Positions 1 to 10,912 of a stretch of 64,000 bases of DNA are shown piece by piece; the stretch's first letter is position 1; the number at the start of each line of letters is the position of its first letter. The position numbers and the translations under genes were made by a program. This stretch comes from Dipteronia dyeriana (lineage: Eukaryota; Streptophyta; Magnoliopsida; Sapindales; Sapindaceae). The notes beneath the pieces were generated by a model. It had not been told where the DNA came from. It made no database searches and saw nothing but the letters and a program-made list of their open reading frames with translations. Location: the NCBI GenBank assembly GCA_032871835.1, contig CM065299.1:79138204-79202203 (forward strand), given 5' to 3'.

Positions 1-788
1 GACAAACGTTTATCACTATACTTTTCCAAGGGTTGTACCAACATATCATCTCCACTACTTTGAACACCACGAGCTAAACACAAAGAAGTTATAAACCCCG
101 GTAATACAGACTTCTTATCTCCTCTAGTTGAGAAAGCCGCATTATCCAAATAAAACATAAGCAAATCCCCAAGGTTTATAGGTTGATTAGTCACTAAGGC
201 ATATACTATTTTGATCTTATCTTTATTCAACTCGGTTGAATTCGAAGATCCAATAATATTTATGCAAATGAAAAGATGCCAAAATGCACTTGCCTTAGTT
301 AACTCATGTTGACTAATATATGCTCTACCTTTCCACTCAAAAAAAGCATTGTCACATAGAGTTCTACCCATGATATTAAGATTCTCAATGATATCAACAT
401 CTAAAAATTTTGAATCAATATCACTAGATAGCCCAAGAAACTTGTTAATGTTTACCGGGTTAACTCTAAACACAGCACCCCTAATCTCCATCAAAGCATC
501 CAATAAGGTGGCACTCTCTCTATATTCATGATTAAATTCTCTAACAATAGTGTCATTCACTATTCCTAGCATGCTCACCCAAGATTCCCAATTTCTATCC
601 TTAATAAATTTAAGAACACAAGAATCTTTACATTTACCTAAGTCAATGTCTCTCTCTTGAAATATCTTTTTAGTTGCAAAGATCCCTAAATCCTTTGACC
701 TTGAAGCTTTGGATCCCTTTGAGGTAGATTTGGCTTTCACAATGGGATTCAATTGATTTCCACTTCCAGTAACCTTAGTTCTTCCCAT
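1..788 (-). CDS. Partial ORF resembling the plant 'putative plant transposon protein' family
   Basis: An ATG at 788 (minus strand) opens a reading frame of 262 codons with no stop before the left edge, so the gene continues outside. The product begins MGRTKVTGSG, has a basic Ser/Lys-rich N-terminus, then a region with VREFNHEYRE, EIRGAVFRV and INKFLGLS. This order (an EF-Y segment, a VRG-like segment, then IN-FLGL) recalls the plant transposon protein domain I know as PF20167; the match is from memory and not a search. Function is unknown. It lies downstream of a copia-type gag in the same orientation, within what seems to be one LTR element. Unlike the neighbouring transposon genes it is undamaged over 262 codons, which suggests a younger or selected ORF. 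Confidence 0.6.
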   Translation of the reverse strand, partial: MGRTKVTGSGNQLNPIVKAKSTSKGSKASRSKDLGIFATKKIFQERDIDLGKCKDSCVLKFIKDRNWESWVSMLGIVNDTIVREFNHEYRESATLLDALMEIRGAVFRVNPVNINKFLGLSSDIDSKFLDVDIIENLNIMGRTLCDNAFFEWKGRAYISQHELTKASAFWHLFICINIIGSSNSTELNKDKIKIVYALVTNQPINLGDLLMFYLDNAAFSTRGDKKSVLPGFITSLCLARGVQSSGDDMLVQPLEKYSDKRL

Positions 789-2520
789 TTGTTCTTGTGA
801 AATAAGATGCTATATACATACAACAAAAGTGAGTGAAAGACAAAACAAGCATATTAGTCACAAATATATAAAACAATGACATATGACTTAAGAATGAATC
901 ATCATGCAAGACAAAGATAGTGAGTAATATCTTGCAAGTATCATTAAGTCAAAAATATGCCAACATGTAACAAAATGAAGTATGTGAACATATCATAAAA
1001 GAGAACAATGTCTAGATTACAATGCTCCCCCTTGATAAATGCTATAACTAAAATCAATGATAGCATAGAGTTCACAAAGATGTTCACACATTCACACATT
1101 CAAGCAATTTGAACAAATATTAACAAAATAAGTTTCATATGCTAAGAGAGATACACAAAGATTTTTCAAGTTCTCTCATAATTCTTCAACAATTGCAAAG
1201 ATATTATCATACTCATAAACAAAGTGTGTGTGAAAGAGATATGCTTCAAATATATATCAAGAAGTAGTTTGATAATCAACATGCAAACAATTTCCAACAA
1301 CTATTCATCTTAAGCTTTTTCTATAAAAAGTCAAACCGATTATCATCCGGAATTTTTGTTTTTAAGAGAATAGATTTCAACACATGAGCGTGTGTGTGCA
1401 TGTGGCTCGTCATCCCATTTCTGTTTTTCAACCCGAACTCATTTGATTTTCAACTAAAACTCCTTTTTAAGCCTTCCTCCTTTTCTTTTTAGGCTTTGAA
1501 TCAAAGATTTTTTTTTATGATTTCATTTCAACACTTCTTTGATTTTTCCATTTTTTTTACATAAACAAAATTCACTTCATGACGGCTTTCACTCATCACA
1601 ATGGTGTAGCTCTTTCCAACATTTGGTAGCTTTCACAACCAATGTGTGTAACCCTTTTCATGAAGGTGCTCGTTGAGTTCTATGTAATAGCCGAAGCAAA
1701 ATGGATACTAACCATAGGTCATTTTAAATGTACTTAAGCACAAAAACTTCAAGGTGTATTCAATGTTTACATATTAGTAAACTCAACCTACTAGCAAAAC
1801 ATATAAGAGAAGCAAGGTGCAATTTTTAGAAAACCAAGATTTTATGACTCAGAAGCACATGATCTAAGAGCAATAAGTAGAGACTTATTCAAGATCATTA
1901 CTTCTCTAATGAGTAGCTTTCAAAGAATATGAAGCTCATATTTGCAAAAGTAATGTCACTCAATATACCAAACACAAACAATCATCAAAGTTAAGATCAA
2001 TGTGAACAATATCACTATTAGATCCTAAAATAGCAAATGTCAATGAGAACCATATGTATGCTATACAAAATTCTCTAATATGACATGCTATGAGATGTAT
2101 GTCAAAAATTGAGTCAAAAAATAAATATCTAAGAGAATATGCATTAAAGTATAGAGATACCTTTTTGCACATTATATTCACCAAATACCATACTTCCGCC
2201 CTTTTTATGAGCAATCTTGCCTTGAATGTCCTCATGACATCAAGTTGACAATGTTTCACAACAAGAGTATAAAAAGCATAATATCTCAACCCAATCAACA
2301 CATATAACAAAAGAACTTCTTCAAAGTTAATCAACAAATTTTGACCATCATAACAATCATGATATGAGATAACCAAGTTCATATCAATATATGGAGTATT
2401 CAAAGCTAGCAAGCAAGAATTCTTAACACAATTGATATATAGCCTCAAAGCTATCTCACATGTGCTTCTTATATTAGTGATAAGAGCACTCACCCTTGAA
2501 CCACTTGTTCTTGGGTGTAC
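789..2520 (-). other. Non-coding spacer of the left retroelement
   Basis: About 1.7 kb of AT-rich DNA between the gag relic and the orphan ORF. No protease, integrase or reverse transcriptase motif is visible in any frame, although pol should follow gag here in a normal copia element. Short open frames on the minus strand (for example 1960-2493) have no recognisable motif and are probably chance. Confidence 0.5.
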
Positions 2521-4523
2521 CTACACAAACATTTCCAATATCATCCTTGACAACAATGTTAAACTAGAGTAAAGTCTTTCAATGACTTGATTAACAAGAA
2601 TATCATTAACACACTCTTCCTTAACATTTTCAACACAATCTTGGTCAAGTTGAACAAGATTAGAATTCTTTTTACTCCACAACTTTTTCTCATGCTTAGC
2701 AATATTATCATGTTTCTCAATTTTCAAGGCCTTAGCATGTTCAAGTTGAAGTTTAATCTCCTTATCTCTAGATTCATTTCCTAATTTGTATTTTTCAATA
2801 TATTTATAACACATAGGCTTAATGTGACCTATTGTGTTACAATAATGGCAAATTGGAATAAAAGATGAGATTGTACCTTTTGGAGTTGAACTAGCTTCAC
2901 TAGGAGTTTGCAAAGATACCTTGTTCGCCAATATCTTCTTGGCTTTTGATCTTCTCTTCTTGTGTGGTTTCTTATCAATCACGACTTTACCAAAGTGTGT
3001 AGAAAGTGGTGCTTCCAAGAGCTCCTCTTCAACTACCAAGTAGTCTTCACCACTATGAGAGTTAACAAGATTCCTAACACTAGACACACTAACCGAATCA
3101 TTCACTAAGTCCTTAATAGCCTCCTTAGCCATGTCTATTTCTTCCATCAATTCTTGTTCTCTTCTTCAAAGAAGATATCACATTATCCTTCTCAAGGTTT
3201 ATCATTTCAAGTTCTCTAAACTTCATCATAATATCACCTTTCTCACCAAGAAGTCTACGAGTAACAACCATAAACTCATCTAGTTGCTTCTTGATCAAAT
3301 CATCCTTCTCAACTACTTCTCTTTGAGCATTGTCTCTATCTTCTTCAAGCTTTTCTATCTTTTTCAACAACTCAAGATTAGTAGGAATGGAACTAGAGCT
3401 TCCATCATGATTTGCATCAAGGCTCTTGTTCAAAGATATTGTACTACCAACATCTAGTGAAGAATGAGAAGCCGTTAGATCTACAAAGTTGCTTACCAAC
3501 TCTTTATCACTTGAAGACTCACTACTAGAGCTCTCATTATCACTAGAATTATCATCACTCCAAGTAGCTGCCAACACTTTGCCTTTCTTGTCTTTTTAGA
3601 TGGCTTCTTGATACACTCACTAGCAAAGTGACCAAAACCTTGACAATTATAGCATTGAACCTCCTTTTTGTTCATGGCTTGACTATTCTTCACAATCCTT
3701 AGAGATGATGTTCTCTTGACTCCTTTTTCCTTTGAAGACTTGCCTTTAGGCTTGGCATTCTTCTTTAGAAACTTCTTGAACCTTCTAACCAAGAGTTACA
3801 TTTTTTCATTTTCATCATCACTCTCATCCTCAATATCATTGAGAGTAATTCCCTTACTCTTGATCTTTGGCTTTAAGCACATCTCATAAGTTCGGAGAGA
3901 CCCAAGCAACTCATCGATGTTCATACTATCCACATCCTTGCTTTCCTCAATGGCTGTCACCTTTGATTTGAATTTCTTAGGAAGCGATCTAAGGATTTTC
4001 CAATTTAAACGCTCTTTTGAGATAGGTAATCCAAGTGCTTGACATTGGTTAGATATGTTAAGAAGCCGGAATTGGAAGTCTTCAAACTTTTCTTCCTCAC
4101 CCATACTTAAACATTCAAATTGTGATGCCAACATTTGAAGCATTGATTTCTTCACCGCTAAGGTTCCTTCATTAGTAACTTGGAGAGTATCCCAAGATTC
4201 CTTTACAGATTCAAGATTTTGAATGTGATGAATTGATGTCCATCAACTCCTCCAAAGATGGCATTCATAGCACGATGGTGTCATTTAGTAACCTCAAACT
4301 CATTTGTTGTCCATTCACTCCTTGGGTTGAGTATCATGGTTCCATCCTCTAAAACCTTGGTAGGAGGACTATAACCTTCTTCCACTACCATCCAAGACCT
4401 TTCATCAATAGAGCAGATGTAGGCTTTCATCCTCAACTTCCAATACCCATAGTTAGTGTCATGAAGTAATAGTGGCCTAGTATTTGAGGCTTCTTCCGTC
4501 ATTACATCATATTGTAAACTCAT
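2521..4523 (-). pseudogene. Degenerate copia-type gag (SIRE/Maximus-like)
   Basis: Reading down from 4523, successive frames encode one gag. The N-terminal segment MSLQYDVMTE...NYGYWKLRM is the usual copia gag opening (position 4523-4281). A middle gag domain follows with GEEEKFEDFQFRLLNI and LNWKILRSLPKKFKSKV (4155-3796). A CCHC knuckle CYNCQGFGHFASEC lies near 3650-3610, then an acidic Ser-rich linker and coiled-coil (3577-3125), and a second knuckle CHYCNTIGHIKPMC near 2860-2815. Two knuckles separated by a coiled-coil are typical of the SIRE/Maximus lineage. At least three frame changes and several stops break it, so it is dead. The PBS and LTR lie immediately upstream. Confidence 0.82.
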
Positions 4524-4592
4524 GACTTCAAACGCCTTACAAAAACCTTGAAAGTATCACACGGACTCACACTAAATGCAATCTAGTGTCCT

Positions 4593-4603
4593 GCTCTGAT
4601 ACC
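4593..4603 (-). other. Primer binding site (initiator tRNA-Met)
   Basis: The minus strand reads GGTATCAGAGC three bases after the LTR end at 4607, the standard complement of the 3' end of initiator tRNA-Met used by plant copia elements. It fixes the orientation of the element and the inner LTR boundary. Confidence 0.8.
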
Positions 4604-4606
4604 GAT

Positions 4607-7073
4607 TGAAAATACAATCACGGTTAAATGCTCAAGGCTGACTTATTTCGACTCCCTTAGAAACAAACAAAAGTATGTCCCTCTAGATTACTTGTATCAC
4701 AATATATATATTAATTAAAGACAATTAATCAATATATAAACAAAAGTGAAGTGTGATACAAACAAGTAATTGTAACACATACATAATTTATTTTATAGAA
4801 AGGAATTCAACATACAAAGAGAGATCTATCCACAATACAAATATTATAGAGATAGGGATAGAGAAAAGTTGACACAAGATATAACGTGGTAAACCTCCAA
4901 AGAGGAAACATCCATGGGCTAGCAACCACCGGCAAACAAAATCCACTAGTAGATAAGACAAGTACAATCTCTCCAGTGACCTCTTCACATAGAAACTACC
5001 CTCATATCCTACTCTAGAAGTTGCGCCCTATGCTCAACAATCCGAGGCTTCACACCTCTTGCCATGACTTCCTTGCTCACCTTATCCGGATCTTCACAAC
5101 CCAAGACAAGACTTCTTGCTCAACTATCCGAGTCTTCCTGACTCTAGTCAAGACTTCCTTGCTTACCTATCAGAGTTCTCCCAACTCTAGGCAAGACTTC
5201 TTGCTCGACTATCCAAGGCTTCACACCTCTAGCCAAGACTTCCTTGCTCGACAATCCGAGGCTTCACACCTCTTGCCAAGACTTCTTTGCTCGACAATCT
5301 GAGGTTTCACACCTCTTGCCAAGACTTCTTGCTCAACACCATAGGTCTTACCACCTATTGTCAAGACTTCCTTCTCACAAGGCATCTAGGTGATCATGAA
5401 TGCAAAACGCAAATAAGCACGCAACATAGAATGCTATGATCAACACATCCTATGGTAAATACTAGACATGAGCATGAATGCCCAAATCACATATAGTCTA
5501 ATTAATCATGCATGTATAAACAATCTAGATCATATAAGATATGTTCAACAATAATCACAACCTAGATACATGCATAGATCTAAACTTGAATCACAAGATA
5601 TGATCACTAAATCACAAGATCAAGTTTAAATCACACAAACCAAAAACATGCTAAAAATCGTATGACTAAGTCAAATAGATTTAAGCAAAAAATTTAGAGC
5701 ATATTCCTAATCATAGATTCAACAAATCACATGAATAGCTCAAAATAGCATAAACACATGTATTATGTGAGAAATTCGGCCAAGAGAGCCTAATACATGT
5801 GAAGAACTATTTTTCACAAATCAATCAATCAAAGATCATAAAATAGTCCTAGAATCAAAGCTAGCACAATATAATCCCAAACATGTGATAACATAGGCAA
5901 AATCAAAACCTAACTGAACATGTATGATTTCAATTGAAATTCAATATAGCTTTGGAAGTGTTCAAAACACAAATCAAAACACTCACAATATACAAATATA
6001 TGTAGAAGAAGAAAACCCAAGGCAATTGACCAAGTTTTAAAAGAAAACTTTGAGAGAAAATCAATACCTTAGTTAATTTAGGTGCAGTCCCGTTTTTGTA
6101 TGATTAGACACCAAAAAAAGCAGCAAAATTAACTCAAACCTTCAGAGAAAAGATGGAGGATGAATAGATGAACACTCTCAACTTTAAATCACTCAAATCG
6201 GAGTTCAAATAAAGAAGTTATGGTATTTGGAAGGTGAGAAAATTTAGAGAGAAATTTTCTGCACACTTGATTTGAATTTCTTCTTGGAATGAAATCGCGT
6301 GGGCATCTCGGGGCAGCAAACATTCTATCCCGAGATGGCCACGTGCCATCTCAGGAAAGAGTGCTTGGATGCACTTCTTTTCCTCTCGCGCTCCGTTCTC
6401 CGGCCTCCGAACTTTCTCCGGCCTCCGAACTCAGAATTTGAATCCGTTTACGGATTACAAACCGTAACTCTCACACAGACATGGACATATAAGATACTCA
6501 ACCCAGAAAATAATAATTCGACTTGATATATGAAGACGAAGACAATGTATGAAACATGAGCTGAAAGTGTAGTATCTTTTGACTTTGAACTTGAAATCAA
6601 TAGTATGAGTAACCGAAATGACCAGAACTCAATCAAGAATGATTTAAGACTAAATCCAAGTTCAATATTCATGTTATTCAAACATATACACACACAAACA
6701 CAATTCACACTAGAATGCAAACTACATAGAGATAGTTTCCAATCATGCATATTCCAAAACATGTTATTTCCAAGCCAATGCATGAGCATTCATCTTCAAG
6801 TGTGTGAATGTGTTATACATGGTGCACAACGATGCAGGGACACAAATGTATGATATGTGTGTGTGTGCCTAAGCCTTGTAAGAGAAAGATAAGGTCTTAG
6901 CATACCTTTGTAGAACCATATTGCATCCTTTCTCTTGAAGACTTAGAACTTGCTTTGACTTGTTATTTCTTCTTCTTTGAAGCTTGAATCATCATGAATC
7001 TAAACAACTAAATCATTACAAGTAAACATCATTTTGATATGAAATTAATGTCAACACAAACTAAAACCTAACA
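4607..7073 (-). mobile_element. LTR of the left copia-like element
   Basis: On the minus strand the LTR begins TGTTAGGTTTTAG at 7073 and ends TTTTCA at 4607, directly before the PBS, so this is the 5' LTR. At about 2.47 kb it is long for a copia LTR and contains an internal minisatellite. The outer end abuts LINE 3' sequence at 7074, so the element inserted into a LINE tail. The 3' LTR is outside the window. Confidence 0.75.
5035..5375. repeat. Minisatellite inside the LTR, ~47-bp unit
   Basis: About seven imperfect copies of a unit built around CAAGACTTCCTTGCTCGACA, ATCCGAGG and CTTCACACCTCT follow one another in direct orientation. They diverge gradually, as expected for an old local expansion rather than a CRISPR array: there are no unique spacers. 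Confidence 0.8.
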
Positions 7074-7361
7074 GTCTAGTGGAGAGATTGCCTAGATCAT
7101 TACTTATCTATTCGTTGCCGGCTCTCTTCTATCAAGTTGAAGAATTAGCCTCTCATTAGCCTCTCATATCTAGTTATCCCTAGGTGGTGTGGGCTTGTGT
7201 TGTGCTCAGTGCTCTTTGTAAAGCCTTTGTTTTAGCTTTTACTAGAGAGTTTGTTGTTTGAACTTTGTTTCTGGGCTTTGTGTCCTTTTCTTTTTGGGGT
7301 ATGCCCCTTGTATTTTTACATTCCTTCCTTCTTTCTATGATACTATTTATTTACCCAAAAA
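7074..7361 (+). mobile_element. LINE 3' tail fragment with poly(A)
   Basis: This segment is nearly identical to the last ~280 bp of the full LINE at 23908-24184: both run from GTCTAGT through TTGCCTAGATCATTAC and CCCTAGGTGGTGTGGGCTTG to TTTACCCAAAAAAA. It is 5'-cut exactly where the copia-like LTR ends (7073), so the LTR element landed in the LINE 3' untranslated region. A small duplication of CCTCTCATTAG is present only in this copy. Confidence 0.9.
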
Positions 7362-7366
7362 AATCA

Positions 7367-8570
7367 TACTTTACTAGACCATAAGGCATGAGCCACTTGA
7401 TCAGTTTTCCTTAGCACAAAGTCCACGAACTTACAACCCCAAACACTAATCATGTACAGAATATCAGTTAAAATAATCTCACATCAAAGTTCATAGTGTT
7501 ATAACTTATTAGAAGCATGCTATTTTTTAAAAATAAACAAGAATATTAATGTTTTAAAAAAAAAGTTTAAAGTCAACATAATATATATTTTTTCAAAAAA
7601 AAAAAGTCAACAAAATATATTTTATACTTGGTGTAATGTGGCATGGTTGTATTATTGCAATATCAATAAAATAAATATCAGCAATCTTCCAAAAACAAAA
7701 AAAAAATCATCAATGCTAGTAGGGACTAGAGATACAAGTGTGGACACAAAATATGTTTTATACTTTACTAGACCATAAGGCATGAGCCACTTGATCAGTT
7801 TTCCTTAGCACAAAGTCCACGAACTTACAACCCCAAACACTAATCATGTACAGAATATTAGTTAAAATAATCTCACATCAAAGTTCATAGTGTTATAACT
7901 TATTAGAAGCATGCTATTTTTTAAAAATAAACAAGAATATTAATGTTTTAAAAAAAAAAAGTTTAAAGTCAACATAATATATATTTTTTCAAAAAAAAAA
8001 AAAGTCAACAAAATATATTTTATACTTGGTGTAATGTGGCATGGTTGTATTATTGCAATATCAATAAAATAAGTATCAGCAATCTTCCAAAAACAAAAAA
8101 AAAACAAAAAAATCATCAATGCTAGTAGGGACTAGAGATACAAGTGTGGACACAAAATATGTTTTATACTTTACTAGACCATAAGGCATGAGCCACTTGA
8201 TCAGTTTTCCTTAGCACAAAGTTCACGAACTTACAACCCCAAACACTAATCATGTACAGAATATCAGTTAAAATAATCTCACATCAAAGTTCATAGTGTT
8301 ATAACTTATTAGAAGCATGCTATTTTTTAAAAATAAACAAGAATATTAATGTTTCAAAAAAAAAAAGTTTAAAGTCAACATAATATATATTTTTTCAAAA
8401 AAAAAGTCAACAAAATATATTTTATACTTGGTATAATGTGGCATGGTTGTATTATTGCATTATCAATAAAATAAATATCAGCAATCTTCCAAAAACAAAA
8501 AAAAAAACAAAAAAATCATCAATGCTAGTAGGGACTAGAGATACAAGTGTGGACACAAAATATGTTTTAT
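7367..8570. repeat. Three tandem copies of a ~0.4 kb unit
   Basis: Copies start at 7367, 7761 and 8167 with TACTTTACTAGACCATAAGG and end with GGACACAAAATATGTTTTA. Unit lengths are 394, 406 and about 404 bp; nearly all length difference lies in poly(A) tracts. The copies differ by only a handful of substitutions. No ORF. The third copy dissolves into (AT)n near 8568. The array begins just after the LINE poly(A). Confidence 0.92.
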
Positions 8571-8929
8571 ATATATATATATAGGGCAGAGGTTGTTCCC
8601 ATTTATAATCATGATCTTAAAATAAAACTTCAGAATCTTAATTTTACAAGATTATAGAATCAATTATGTAATGTATAAAACTAAATAGTTGCATAGGTAA
8701 TTCAACAAAAGAATTCTATTAGGTTTAGGTCTAATGTACTTATTTGATCTAATAAGTACCTTGTGTCATAATTGATAAACTCTATGTCTCGAATCTATAG
8801 TATTCTCTTATTTATTACCTGTATCTACTATTTAGGCAAAATACGTCATCCATTTTTACTAAGAAACTAAAAGTGAAAGAAACCTCAAGTGTTATAAAAC
8901 AAAAATCATATAATTGAGAAACCTATAAG
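8571..8929. other. AT-rich non-coding DNA
   Basis: No gene, repeat partner or structural element recognised between the tandem array and the direct repeat at 8930. Confidence 0.5.
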
Positions 8930-9435
8930 TTGTAGAGCTTGAAAATCTACAGTTGAATTTTGTAGGATAATAGGCACTAATAAAGGTAGAGCAAAAAATA
9001 GTAGGTCGAGCGCTCTGAGATCCTGTAAAGATGAAAAGGTAAAACAGAGTGAGAGGGGGTATCCTTTGAGGGACTCTCTGACACTCAAATTAGACAATTT
9101 ATCAACAACTAAGATAATCCAAATTAACAATTAAACTGAATAAAATCTAAAGCAAATCATAAATAAAACTAGTCAGTCTTGAGTTGTGCAGCTCTATTGG
9201 CCTTATTTTGTTTGGCCTGAGTGTAGAGTTATGATTTCAATTGATAAAATGTAGAGAATTAATATGGCAGAACGATTAATTCAAGAGACTATTAAAATAA
9301 ATATTTAAATAGAAAATCAAACCGTAGTATGGTCATTGATCCCGTCGAGCTCTCGTAGAAGCGAATTAGAATCAATGAATGTGACTAGAGCGTGGAGTTG
9401 AAAGGCCGACAAGAGACGAGGCGAATTCGTCGTTA
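8930..9435. repeat. Dispersed direct repeat, copy 1 (~0.5 kb)
   Basis: Matches 10223-10728 in the same orientation over about 500 bp. Shared blocks include TCTACAGTTGAATTTTGTAG, AATTTATCAACA, GATAATCCAAATTAACAATT and GTGGAGTTGAAAGGCC. Divergence is roughly 15-20% by eye with few indels. Short ORFs here are aligned shadows in both copies without any family resemblance. Origin unknown; it may be part of an unrecognised transposon. Confidence 0.85.
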
Positions 9436-9700
9436 GTCTAGCGCTATCTATTTTTCATCATCGAGAGCTATTATTTTTTGCTCGTCGTAGAGCTCTTTTC
9501 TTCGCTTTATGTATAGCGTTTTTTGTAGCTCTCCATAGAGTGCTTTTGATATCTATCTGTAGAGTGCTTTTTGTAGCTTTATGTAGAGTGAAGCATATAT
9601 TCAACTTACAGTTCGATGTGGAGTGAAATTTAAGGCTCTACGTAGAGCACTATTTTTAACTCGTGGTGGAGTACTTTAGTTCGTCTAGCAATGGAGATTG
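9436..9700. repeat. Cluster of short GTAGAGTG-like motifs
   Basis: About eight degenerate copies of a motif (GTAGAGCTCTTTT, ATAGAGTGCTTTTGATA, GTAGAGTGCTTTTTGTAG, GTAGAGTGAAG, GTAGAGCAC and others) occur at irregular 25-45 bp spacing. No coding content. 9701-10222 is otherwise featureless non-coding DNA. Confidence 0.5.
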
Positions 9701-10222
9701 TTAATATGTATCAAAAATAATATCCCTTGAGTTTTTCTTTTCTTTTCAGTCAAAGAATAGTGCTTGGATCATCTCAAACTTTTTTTTGAAGGATATGCTA
9801 AGCAAGACAAACATTGCGTACGAACAAGGAAAACAACAAACAAACAAAAAAGTGTTTTTGCTAGATTTGGCAATACTGATCTATCAATGTTTTATAAATT
9901 GACAAAATATAAAGTGATACTTTCAAATGAATCAAACGTATGCTAACCGACGCAAAGCAATCATTTTTGACAAATTAATTGTTACTTGGCAGTGGAGACG
10001 CAAAACATAATTCTAGACGATAGCACTTGACATGGAGTAAATGAAATTACAATAGTATATCGTTGTAAAGCATTGCAAATTTATTTTTTGGTTGATAGGA
10101 TGTTGCAAATTGTTCGTCAAAAAGGATTCTTATGCCACTTAATTTGGGGTGTAATCCTACAGATACGATAGTTTTTCTAAAGTATTTGTTAAGGCCCCAT
10201 GGTTCGTGCTAAACTATAGAGT

Positions 10223-10728
10223 CCGAATATCTACAGTTGAATTTTGTAGGATGGTGGGCACTGACAATGGTAGAGTAAAAAATAATAAGTTGAGTGCTCT
10301 GAGATTCTATTAAGATGAAAAGGTAAAATAGAGCGAGATCGGTATCCCGTGGGGGACTCTCCGGCACCCACATTAGACAATTTATCAACAAGTAGGATAA
10401 TCCAAATTAACAATTAAATTGAATAAAATCTAAAACAAACCATAAATAAAACTGGCCGAGTTCTGGGTTGTACAGTTCTTTTGGCTTTATTTTGATTGGG
10501 CTAAGCAAAGAGTTACGATTGCAATTGATAAACTGTAGAGAAGTAATATTATAGAATGAATTAATTCAAGAGACTATTAAAATGAATATTTATATAGAAA
10601 ATTTAACCGTAGTACGCTTGTTGATCATGTCGAGCTCTCGTAGCAGCAAATTAGAATTGCCGAATGTGACTATAGTGTGGAGTTGAAAGGCCAGCAAGAG
10701 ACGAGGCAAGGCCGTCGTCAGTCTACGT
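10223..10728. repeat. Dispersed direct repeat, copy 2 (~0.5 kb)
   Basis: Partner of 8930-9435, same orientation, offset about 1293 bp. The 184 bp that follow up to LTR A (10729-10912) hold nothing I can identify. Confidence 0.85.
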
Positions 10729-10912
10729 AGAATAAGCAATATATTATGTCTAAGTTTATGGATCAAAGTTGACAAACCGAGACTAAATCAAACCAAATAA
10801 TAATAAATGAATTTAAGAATGAACGATTTGAACATGGAGTGCTAATATATTGAATGATAAATCAATTGTTAACTAATAAAGGACAAGACAACAAATTGAG
10901 TGGGCTTATTTC

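Noticed and set aside
1960..2493. 177-codon minus ORF
   Set aside because: No recognisable motif, AT-rich codons and an alternative start; treated as spacer.
5035..5375. CRISPR-like array
   Set aside because: Repeats are degenerate and contiguous without unique spacers, lie in a plant LTR, and no cas gene is present.
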